A DNA stretch of 64,000 nt from Acidovorax benzenivorans (lineage in GTDB: Bacteria; Pseudomonadota; Gammaproteobacteria; Burkholderiales; Burkholderiaceae_C): positions 403,450 to 467,449 of the forward strand of contig NZ_JAPCKI010000004.1 in assembly GCF_028680575.1 (NCBI RefSeq), written 5' to 3'. Each line of letters begins with the position of its first letter. The first letter of the stretch is position 1. The notes below the pieces were generated by a model. It ran no database searches, was not told the origin of the DNA, and worked only from the letters and a program-made list of their open reading frames with translations. This document shows positions 17,303-24,606 of this stretch, piece after piece. Position numbers and translations under genes: made by a program.

Positions 17303-17749
17303 ATGCGCGCCCCTGCCGTTTCTCTCTCCTTGCAGTCGCCCTGGCCGTTGTGGCCGATGCGACTGGCATGCCTTGCCCTGTTATCCCCCTTGCTGGCGCA
17401 AGCCCAGAGCCCATCCGCCCTCGACGCCGCCCGCGCCGATGCGCCCACCGCCCCCCTGACGTACACGGCCATGCCGCCGCAGCCCCCGCTGGTGGACGCC
17501 CCGCCCACACCCCAAGCCTGGCGCCAGGCGCATGAAGCCGTGGGCGCGTTCCCGCGCGGCCATGCAGACATCGTGGCGTGGGAGGCGCAGGGCGGCGTTG
17601 CCCCCTCCCCCGCGCCCACAGCCTCCACGGCGGCCCCAATGTCGCCTCACCGCCATGAAATGCACCACGGCATGTCCCATGGGATGCCCCACGGGGGCCA
17701 TGGCAGTGCTCCGCCTCCCCACCACCCCATGCAGAAAGGCAAGCAATGA
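17303..17749 (+). CDS. Exported His/Met-rich protein of the copper cluster (148 aa)
   Basis: ATG 17303 has GGAG upstream and begins a signal peptide (CLALLSPLLAQAQ). The C-terminus is a dense metal-binding tail: HEMHHGMSHGMPHGGHG followed by more His and Met. No enzymatic domain is visible. It probably binds or buffers Cu(I)/Cu(II) in the periplasm, or hands it to the efflux lipoprotein whose start codon overlaps its stop (ATGA). The role is inferred from composition and context. Confidence 0.65.
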   Translation: MRAPAVSLSLQSPWPLWPMRLACLALLSPLLAQAQSPSALDAARADAPTAPLTYTAMPPQPPLVDAPPTPQAWRQAHEAVGAFPRGHADIVAWEAQGGVAPSPAPTASTAAPMSPHRHEMHHGMSHGMPHGGHGSAPPPHHPMQKGKQ

Positions 17750-19173
17750 CCAGCGCACACCGCCTCTCCCTGCTGGCCGCTGCCGCCCTGCTGGCGGGCT
17801 GCGCCAGCGTGTCGCCCGACGGCCTGCGCGGCGACGTGGCTGCACTCACGGCAGGCCGTACCGCCAGCGCGCCACAGGCGGCCCTGCCCGCCATGGACCC
17901 CAGCGCCCGCGCACAAGCCCAGCAGTCCATCGAAGGCTGGCTGGCACAGCCCTTGACACAAGACGCTGCCGTGCGCATTGCCCTGCTCAACAACCCCGGC
18001 CTGCAAGCCCGGCTGGCCGCACTGGGCGTGGCCGATGCCGAGCGTGTGCAGGCCATCACCCTGCCCAACCCGCATCTTGCGCTGGGACGGTTCACCAACA
18101 GCCACGAGCGCGAAATCGAACGCACGCTGGCCTTCAGCCTGATCGACCTCATCACCCTGCCCTGGCGCACCGAGCGGCAGGCCGAGCGCCTGCAGATCGC
18201 CACGCAGCAAGCCGCGCAGGACGTGGTGACGCTTGCCGCCGACACCCGCCGCGCCTGGCTGCGTGCCGTGGCCGCCGAGCAAGTGGCGGCCACGCATGAC
18301 CGCATGGTCGAAGCCGCCGAGGCCGGGGCCGAGCTGGCGCGCCGCATGGTGCAGGTGGGCAACTGGAGCCGCCTGCAGCAAGCCCGTGAGCAGGCCGTGC
18401 TGCAAGAGACCACCCGCCAGCGCGCCCTTGCCCGCCTGGCCGCAGCCACTGAACGCGAGCAGCTCAACCGCCGCATGGGCGTGTGGGGGCTGCAAGCGCA
18501 ATACCATTTGGCCAAGCAGCTGCCGCCCCTGCCCACCACAGCCTTGCCCGCCGACGGCATCGAAACCACGGCACTGCGCGAGCGGCTGGATGTGCAAGCC
18601 GCCCGCCGCCAGCTCGACACCCAGGCCGTGCGCCAGGGCTGGAGCCGTGCAGGCGCGGTGTTTGGCGACATCGGCCTGGCGTACAGCCGCAACACCACCA
18701 CCGAGCGCGACACCGGCAGCAGCGACGTGAAGCGCGGCTGGGAGATCGAGCTGCCCCTGCCCTTGTTCGACTGGGGCGGCGCCGCCCGCACCCGCGCCCA
18801 GGCCGAGGTAGAACAAAGCGCCGCCCAGTTGCAAGACACCGCCGTGCGCGCCCGCAGCGAAGTGCGCAGCGCCTGGCTCACCTACCGCACCGCACTCGAC
18901 CTGGCGCGCCAGCAGCAGGCCGAGGTGGTGCCCCTGCGCCAGCTCATCAGCGACGAAACCACCCTGCGCTACAACGGCATGCTGGCCAGCGTGTGGGACA
19001 TGCTGGCCGAAGCGCGCAACAGCACCCAGGCCGTGGCCAACGCCATCGAAGCGCAACGCGACTTCTGGTTGGCCGAGACGGACCTGCAACTTGCGCTGAC
19101 TGGCACATCGCCGGGCGCCCTGCAGGGCCTCACCCCCGGCGCCGCAGCCTCCACCACCCCACAAGGCCATTGA
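17746..19173 (+). CDS. TolC-family outer-membrane lipoprotein (CusC-like) of the copper cluster
   Basis: The 475-aa protein has a lipobox (LLAGCASVS) and the TolC/OEP pattern of long coiled helices with repeated Ala/Gln/Arg heptads plus beta-strand segments (LALGRFTNS; WEIELPLPLFDWGG). TolC-type proteins form the outer-membrane channel of tripartite pumps. Here no RND pump or membrane-fusion protein lies beside it; the neighbours are periplasmic copper proteins. It may work with a pump encoded elsewhere, or serve copper release from the periplasm. It is translationally linked to the gene before it and one base from the oxidase gene after it. Confidence 0.82.
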   Translation: MTSAHRLSLLAAAALLAGCASVSPDGLRGDVAALTAGRTASAPQAALPAMDPSARAQAQQSIEGWLAQPLTQDAAVRIALLNNPGLQARLAALGVADAERVQAITLPNPHLALGRFTNSHEREIERTLAFSLIDLITLPWRTERQAERLQIATQQAAQDVVTLAADTRRAWLRAVAAEQVAATHDRMVEAAEAGAELARRMVQVGNWSRLQQAREQAVLQETTRQRALARLAAATEREQLNRRMGVWGLQAQYHLAKQLPPLPTTALPADGIETTALRERLDVQAARRQLDTQAVRQGWSRAGAVFGDIGLAYSRNTTTERDTGSSDVKRGWEIELPLPLFDWGGAARTRAQAEVEQSAAQLQDTAVRARSEVRSAWLTYRTALDLARQQQAEVVPLRQLISDETTLRYNGMLASVWDMLAEARNSTQAVANAIEAQRDFWLAETDLQLALTGTSPGALQGLTPGAAASTTPQGH

Positions 19174-19174
19174 C

Positions 19175-20557
19175 ATGAACCGCCGCAATTTCTTCTCCGG
19201 CGCCGCCACGGCCGTGGCCGCAGCCTCCGTCAGCCGCGTGGCTCTGGCCGCGCTGCCCGAGCCCGCCATGCAGACCAGTGCCGACACCGCGCCGCCACTG
19301 CACCCGCCCACCGGCCGCCCCTACAACCCCGTGGTCACACTGAATGGCTGGACCGCCCCCTGGCGCATGAATGCAGGCGTCAAGGAATTCCACCTAGTGG
19401 CCGAGCCCGTGGTGCGCGAAGTGGCGCCCGGCTTCCTGGTCAACATGTGGGGCTACAACGGCCAGAGCCCCGGCCCCACCATCGAGGTGGTCGAGGGCGA
19501 CCGCGTGCGCATCTTCGTCACCAACCGCCTACCCGAGCACACCACCATCCACTGGCACGGCCAGCGCCTGCCCAACGGCATGGACGGCGTGGGCGGCCTC
19601 ACCCAGTCCGCCATCCAGCCCGGCAAGACCTTCGTGTACGAGTTTGTGGCGCGCCGCCCCGGCACCTTCATGTACCACCCACATGCGGACGAGATGGTGC
19701 AGATGGCCATGGGCATGATGGGCCTGTGGATCACCCACCCCAAGGGCAGCCATCCACAGATTGCCAAGGTGCAGCGCGACTACGCCTTCCTGCTCAACGC
19801 CTTTGACGTGGAGCCCGGCAGCATGACCCCCAAGGTCAACACCATGCTGGACCACAACATCTGGTGCTGGAACAGCCGCGTGTTCCCCGCCATCAGCCCG
19901 CTGGTGGCACGCCAGGGCGAGCGCGTGCGCATCCGCGTGGGCAACCTCACCATGACCAACCACCCCATCCACTTGCACGGCCACGAGTTTGAGGTGACCG
20001 GCACCGACGGCGGCCCCGTGCCCAAAAGCGCGCGTTGGCCCGAGGTGACCACCGACGTGGCCGTGGGCCAGATGCGGCAGGTGGAGTTCATCGCCGACGA
20101 GCCCGGCGACTGGGCGCTGCACTGCCACAAGAGCCACCACACCATGGGCGCCATGGGACACGACGTGCCCACCATGATCGGCGTTCAGCATGCGGGCCTG
20201 GTCGGCAAGATCCAGAAGATCGTGCCCGACTACATGGTGATGGGCGAACGTGGCATGGCCGACATGGGCGCCATGGAGATGCCGCTGCCCGACAACACCT
20301 TCCCGATGATGACCGGCACCGGGCCCTTTGGCCCGCTGGAGATGGGCGGCATGTTCACCACGCTCAAGGTGCGCGCCGACCAGCCCGCAGGCAGCTACGC
20401 CGATCCCGGCGACTTCAAACAGCCACCCGGCACCCGGGCCTTTGAATGGCAAGGTGCGCCCGCCACCACGCCACGCCCCGCACGCACCGACACCCCAGGC
20501 ACAGCCCCCGGCGCAGCCACCGCCCGCAAGCCCGCTACCGGCGGCCACCAGCACTGA
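19175..20557 (+). CDS. Two-domain-type multicopper oxidase, copper tolerance
   Basis: The 460-aa enzyme has a twin-arginine export signal (MNRRNFFSG). Trinuclear-site ligands are HWHG (126-129) and HPH (168-170); the second domain has HPIHLHGH (263-270) and HCHKSHHTM (316-324), which supplies the type 1 copper Cys and Met. Only two cupredoxin domains fit this spacing, and domain 1 lacks a type 1 Cys, as in two-domain laccases with T1 copper in domain 2. A Met-rich C-terminal tail follows (MGERGMADMGAMEMPLP). It most likely oxidises Cu(I) in the periplasm, protecting the cell, and lies between the TolC lipoprotein and a cupredoxin. Confidence 0.88.
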   Translation: MNRRNFFSGAATAVAAASVSRVALAALPEPAMQTSADTAPPLHPPTGRPYNPVVTLNGWTAPWRMNAGVKEFHLVAEPVVREVAPGFLVNMWGYNGQSPGPTIEVVEGDRVRIFVTNRLPEHTTIHWHGQRLPNGMDGVGGLTQSAIQPGKTFVYEFVARRPGTFMYHPHADEMVQMAMGMMGLWITHPKGSHPQIAKVQRDYAFLLNAFDVEPGSMTPKVNTMLDHNIWCWNSRVFPAISPLVARQGERVRIRVGNLTMTNHPIHLHGHEFEVTGTDGGPVPKSARWPEVTTDVAVGQMRQVEFIADEPGDWALHCHKSHHTMGAMGHDVPTMIGVQHAGLVGKIQKIVPDYMVMGERGMADMGAMEMPLPDNTFPMMTGTGPFGPLEMGGMFTTLKVRADQPAGSYADPGDFKQPPGTRAFEWQGAPATTPRPARTDTPGTAPGAATARKPATGGHQH

Positions 20558-20577
20558 ACGCAGAAATCCACAGCACC

Positions 20578-21075
20578 ATGAAAACTATCAAATTTATAGC
20601 TGCTTGCGCTTTATGGATAAGCGCTAGCGCCTCTTTTGGCCATGAAAACTCCCATCACGCCACCTCATCCAGCCCCGTCGTCAAGGAGCAGAAGGACTGG
20701 GGCATCGCGGGCGATGCCAAGGCCGTGCGCCGCACCATCACCCTTCGCATGGGCGATGACATGCGCTTCAGCCCCAGCCATATCGAAGTGCGCGAGGGCG
20801 ACACCGTGCGGCTGCGCGCCGCCAACAAGGGCAAGGTACTGCACGAGATCGTGATCGGCACCAAGACCGAGCTGGGCCAGCACGCCGAGATGATGAAAAA
20901 GCACCCCGGCATGGAACACGACGAGCCCTATATGGCGCATGTGGCCTCAGGCAAGACCGGCGACATCGTGTGGCACTTCAACCGCGCCGGGAGTTTTGAC
21001 TTTGCCTGCCTGATCCCCGGTCACTACCAGGCAGGCATGACCGGCACCATCACCGTGCTGCCCCGCAACCCATAA
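20578..21075 (+). CDS. Periplasmic cupredoxin (blue copper protein) of the copper cluster
   Basis: The 165-aa protein has a cleavable signal peptide (MKTIKFIAACALWISASASF) and a cupredoxin domain with type 1 ligands: His in GKVLHEIVIG and the C-x4-H-x4-M loop CLIPGHYQAGM. A His/Met segment (MMKKHPGMEHDEPYM) may add a metal site. It could pass electrons or copper to the adjacent oxidase. The striking feature is that the whole signal-peptide coding region is a copy of a repeat found in intergenic regions across the window. Confidence 0.85.
   Translation: MKTIKFIAACALWISASASFGHENSHHATSSSPVVKEQKDWGIAGDAKAVRRTITLRMGDDMRFSPSHIEVREGDTVRLRAANKGKVLHEIVIGTKTELGQHAEMMKKHPGMEHDEPYMAHVASGKTGDIVWHFNRAGSFDFACLIPGHYQAGMTGTITVLPRNP
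20581..20640 (+). repeat. Dispersed AGCTGC-GCGCTT repeat, copy forming the cupredoxin signal peptide
   Basis: AAAACTATCAAATTTATAGC, then TGCTTGCGCTTTATGGATAA, then GCGCTAGCGCC matches the intergenic copies at 12061-12115 and 43961-44026 in order and spacing. It starts directly after the ATG. Here it is translated as KTIKFIAACALWISASASFG. Confidence 0.75.
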
Positions 21076-21091
21076 CGCCAGGAGAAACACC

Positions 21092-21628
21092 ATGACCACC
21101 GTACGCCATCGCTCCACATCCGCCACAGCCAGCCCGGCCCGCCGCCAATGGCTCGCCACCACCCTTCCGTTGCTGGGGGCGGGGGTGGCCCTCGCGTTCC
21201 TGCCAGGTCTGTCCCGAGCGGCCACCAGCACACCCACGCCGCTGGAGGTCTGGAAAGACCCGAATTGCGGCTGCTGCCAGGACTGGGTGGACCACATGCA
21301 ATCCCATGGTTTTGCCGTGACGGTGCGCGCAACCGGCAACAACGCCGTGCGCGCACGCCTGGGCCTGCCGCAAAAGCTGGGCTCGTGCCATACCGCCCTT
21401 GTCGGCGGCTACGTCGTCGAAGGCCACGTGCCTGCCAGCGACGTGCGCGCCCTGCTGCAACAAAAACCCAAGGCCCTGGGCCTGGCCGTGCCCGGTATGC
21501 CGGTAGGCTCCCCAGGCATGGACGGCACCGTGTACGGCGAGCGGCGCGACCCGTACGACGTGCTGTTGGTCGCCCACGACGGCAGCACGCGCATCTTCAA
21601 GAGCTACAACAAGAAGGCATCCACATGA
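21092..21628 (+). CDS. DUF411 metal-binding protein of the copper cluster
   Basis: The 178-aa protein has an export signal with an RR pair (SPARRQWLATTLPLLG) and a DUF411 domain: WKDPNCGCCQDWVDHM near the start and GSCHTALVGGYVVEGHVPA further on. The CGCC motif and conserved Cys/His give a thioredoxin-like metal-binding site; DUF411 proteins are commonly encoded with copper and silver resistance genes. Its stop overlaps the CusF-like gene start (ATGA). Confidence 0.85.
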   Translation: MTTVRHRSTSATASPARRQWLATTLPLLGAGVALAFLPGLSRAATSTPTPLEVWKDPNCGCCQDWVDHMQSHGFAVTVRATGNNAVRARLGLPQKLGSCHTALVGGYVVEGHVPASDVRALLQQKPKALGLAVPGMPVGSPGMDGTVYGERRDPYDVLLVAHDGSTRIFKSYNKKAST

Positions 21629-21993
21629 AGTTCCTCTCCATCCCATTGGCCGCCAGCCTGCTCCTCCTGGGCGCAGGGCCCGCTATGGCGCAGGCCCCTG
21701 CTGCGGCAGCCTCCGACAGCCACAGCAGTCACCATGCGGCAGCGCCAGCCGCATCTGAGCAGCCAGCAGCAGAGCTGAGCGAGGGTGAAATCACCCGCTG
21801 GGACCCGCGCACCTTGCGCGTCACCTTGAAACATGGCGAGATCAAGAACCTGGAAATGCCGCCCATGACCATGGTGTTCCGCGTACAGGACGCGGGCGTG
21901 GTGGGCGACCTGAAGCCCGGCGACAAGGTGCGCTTTCGTGCAGAGAAAGCCAGCGGCACCTACCAAGTCACGCGGATCGAAAAGGCGCCCTGA
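21625..21993 (+). CDS. cusF: CusF-like periplasmic copper-binding protein
   Basis: The 122-aa protein has a signal peptide (SLLLLGAGPAMAQ), a His-rich linker, and the small beta-barrel CusF domain with the Trp and Met ligands of the Cu(I)/Ag(I) site (ITRWDPRTLRV; MPPMTMVFRV). CusF proteins carry Cu(I) to the CusCBA pump in the periplasm. The pump genes are not present here. It ends the copper cluster. Confidence 0.85.
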   Translation: MKFLSIPLAASLLLLGAGPAMAQAPAAAASDSHSSHHAAAPAASEQPAAELSEGEITRWDPRTLRVTLKHGEIKNLEMPPMTMVFRVQDAGVVGDLKPGDKVRFRAEKASGTYQVTRIEKAP

Positions 21994-22058
21994 CCGCCCC
22001 ACCGAAGGTTGAGCTCACACAGCCCCGCAAACCCGCCCGGGCACCATAATCACCGGCC

Positions 22059-23066
22059 ATGAGTTCTCAACATGTTCTGGCTGGCGACGCTGGCAGCATC
22101 ACCCGCGTGGCGGGTATCGAGGTGGGCCACTTCACCGACACCCGCCGCCCCACGGGCTGCACCGTCATCATCACCCGCGAGGGCGCCGTGGCCGGTGTGG
22201 ATGTGCGGGGCGCAGCGCCCGGCACGCGCGAGACGGACCTGCTCCACCCCTCCAACCTGGTGGACAAGGTGCACGCCATCATGCTGGCCGGGGGCAGCGC
22301 CTGGGGGCTGGATGCCGCCACCGGCGCCGTGCGCTGGCTCGAAGAGCGCGACATCGGCTTTGACGTGGCCGTGGGCCGCCTGCCCATCGTGCCTGCCGCC
22401 GTGCTGTTTGACCTGCTGGTGGGCGACATGCGCATCCGCCCCGACGCTGCGGCGGGCTACGCCGCGTGCGATGCAGCATCCACCGCCGACCCGGCCGAAG
22501 GCAATGTGGGCGCGGGCACGGGGGCAGCGCTGGGCAAGATTTTTGGCATACAGCGCGCGATGAAGGGTGGCATCGGCACCGCCTCCGTCACAGTGGATGG
22601 CGTCACGGTGGGCGCACTCATTGCCTGCAATGCCCTGGGCGATGTGATCGACCCCGACACCGCCCAGGTAATTGCCGGTGCCCGCACCGACGACGGCCTG
22701 CGTTTGCGCGACACGCGCCGCGCCCTGCTGCGCGGCGACCCGCCCCAGCCCCTGCTGGCGGGCACCAATACCACCATCGGCGTGGTGGCGACCGATGCGG
22801 TCATCACCAAAGTGCAGGCCCACCGCCTGGCCGTGGCCGCGCACGATGGCCTGGCCCGCAGCATCAACCCCGTGCACACCATGTCGGACGGCGACACCCT
22901 CTTTAGCCTGGGCACAGGCCGCACCGGCAAAAGCCTGGGCATGATGGTGCTGGCCACCATGGCGGCCGAGGCCACGGCCATCGCCACGGCGCGGGCGGCG
23001 CGGGCGGCGCGGTCCATCACCACGGCCGAAGGGTTGTACCTGCCCTGCGCCGCAGACCTGCCCTGA
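22059..23066 (+). CDS. P1 family peptidase (DmpA/BapA-like N-terminal nucleophile hydrolase)
   Basis: The 335-aa protein has the DmpA fold hallmarks HAIMLAGGSAWGLDAATGAV and the self-cleavage region LAGTNTTIGVVATDA, where the Asn-Thr bond would be cut to expose the catalytic Thr. P1 peptidases release amino-terminal residues, in some cases beta-amino acids or D-residues. No signal peptide is seen. It stands between the copper cluster and the TAXI receptor with gaps of about 65 bases and may be transcribed alone. Confidence 0.82.
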   Translation: MSSQHVLAGDAGSITRVAGIEVGHFTDTRRPTGCTVIITREGAVAGVDVRGAAPGTRETDLLHPSNLVDKVHAIMLAGGSAWGLDAATGAVRWLEERDIGFDVAVGRLPIVPAAVLFDLLVGDMRIRPDAAAGYAACDAASTADPAEGNVGAGTGAALGKIFGIQRAMKGGIGTASVTVDGVTVGALIACNALGDVIDPDTAQVIAGARTDDGLRLRDTRRALLRGDPPQPLLAGTNTTIGVVATDAVITKVQAHRLAVAAHDGLARSINPVHTMSDGDTLFSLGTGRTGKSLGMMVLATMAAEATAIATARAARAARSITTAEGLYLPCAADLP

Positions 23067-23130
23067 ACCCCACCCGCCCCGCCAGGGCGGGCCCCACGAT
23101 CTCTCCCACCATCCCCATCCCAGCCCCTTC

Positions 23131-24537
23131 ATGCCCCAGGCCTTTCGCAACACTTTTCTCACCCTGCGCGATCTGATTGTGTCCGCCGGTCCCCTTGCTT
23201 TTTTGGCGATCGGACTGCTGGTGCTGGCCTATTGGTGGCTCAACCCCAATCCACCCAAGACAGTCACCCTGGCCACCGGCCCCGCCCAAAGCGCCTACGA
23301 GGAGTTTGGCAAGCGCTACCAGAAGGCCCTGGCAGCCGACGGCATTGATGTGGTGCTGCTGCCCAGCGAGGGCTCGTCGCACAACCTGCAGCTGCTGCGC
23401 GACGGGCAGGCCGATGTGGCTTTTGTCCAGGGAGGCACGGCTGAGCTGCTGGCCGATGACCGGGACAACCTGGTATCGCTGGGCAGCCTGTTTGTAGAGC
23501 CGCTGTGGCTGTTCTACCGCACCGACGCAGCAGAGCGTATGCACAACGCACCCCGACTCGATGGCCTGCGGCAGTTGCGCGGCTGGCGGGTCAACGTAGG
23601 GTCGGAGGGCAGCGGCGTGCCCACACTGATGGAGCGGCTGCTGCAGGCCAACAAGGTGGAGCCCGGGACGGTCAAACTGTCGCGCCTGGAGCAGACGCCC
23701 GCGACGGTGGAGTTTTTGGCGGGCAAGCTCGACGCCCTGGTGTTTGCCTCTGCGCCCGAATCGCTGATGGTGCAGATGCTGCTGCAAACGCCCGGCGTGC
23801 AGTTGCTGGATTTTGCTCAGCACGAAGCCTATGCGCGGCGGTTTCCATTTCTCACCCCCGTGACGCTGCCGCGCGGTGTGGTGGACCTCGCAACCAACGT
23901 GCCTACCAGGGATGTGCGGCTGGTGGCAACCACCACGTCCCTGCTGGCGCGCGATGGCACGCACCCCGCCTTGCTCACGTTGTTTGCCCAGAACGCTCAA
24001 AAGCTGCACAGCGGCGCAGGCTGGTTCAACCGGGCACGCGAGTTCCCCAACACACGGGGCAGCGAACTGCCGATTGCCAAGGAAGGCGACCGTGCCATGA
24101 ACGAGCCGGTGCCCATGCTGCAGCGCTACCTGCCGTTCTGGCTGGCCAACCTGATCGAACGCATGTGGCTGGTTCTGGGCATCTTGCTGGCGATCATGCT
24201 GCCGCTGTCGCGCATCGTCCCGCCGCTCTACCAGTTCCGGGTGCGGTCGCGGGTGTTCCGCTGGTATGGCCGCCTGCGCGAGATCGAAAGCGACCTGGAA
24301 GCGGGTAAAAGTGACCCCGCAACCCTGCTGCGCACCCTGGACAGCCTGGAAGCCCAGGCCGAAAAGGTGAGCGTGCCCCTGTCGTATGCCGATGAACTGT
24401 ATGCCCTGCGCAACCACATCCACCTGGTGCGCAAAAAGCTGTTGCGAGCCTCTGAGGGCGGTAACGGAGCTGCGCACCCGAGCACCGCAGGCGGCGAGAT
24501 GGCAGACACCGGGAGCGCCTCAGCAACTGCACGTTGA
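23131..24537 (+). CDS. TAXI-family TRAP transporter solute receptor, membrane-anchored
   Basis: The 468-aa protein has an N-terminal membrane helix (PLAFLAIGLLVLAYWW), a TAXI-type periplasmic ligand-binding domain (residues about 45-320; VTLATGPAQSAYEEFGKRY, GSEGSGVPTLMERLL), a second membrane helix (MWLVLGILLAIMLPLS) and a cytoplasmic helical tail. No TRAP permease genes lie beside it, and the second helix plus tail resembles a sensor or scaffold arrangement rather than a free receptor. The ligand is unknown. Confidence 0.75.
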   Translation: MPQAFRNTFLTLRDLIVSAGPLAFLAIGLLVLAYWWLNPNPPKTVTLATGPAQSAYEEFGKRYQKALAADGIDVVLLPSEGSSHNLQLLRDGQADVAFVQGGTAELLADDRDNLVSLGSLFVEPLWLFYRTDAAERMHNAPRLDGLRQLRGWRVNVGSEGSGVPTLMERLLQANKVEPGTVKLSRLEQTPATVEFLAGKLDALVFASAPESLMVQMLLQTPGVQLLDFAQHEAYARRFPFLTPVTLPRGVVDLATNVPTRDVRLVATTTSLLARDGTHPALLTLFAQNAQKLHSGAGWFNRAREFPNTRGSELPIAKEGDRAMNEPVPMLQRYLPFWLANLIERMWLVLGILLAIMLPLSRIVPPLYQFRVRSRVFRWYGRLREIESDLEAGKSDPATLLRTLDSLEAQAEKVSVPLSYADELYALRNHIHLVRKKLLRASEGGNGAAHPSTAGGEMADTGSASATAR

Positions 24538-24606
24538 CGGGCACTCCCACCGCACAAGGCCGCCCGCAGCCTCGGAGGGTCGCCAACGGTCTACGCCTCT
24601 TTGCGC

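Noticed and set aside
16560..18881. Very long leftward frame (773 codons) opposite the copper cluster
   Set aside because: It is antisense to the His/Met-rich and TolC-type genes, is Arg/Ser-rich, and reflects the high GC content.
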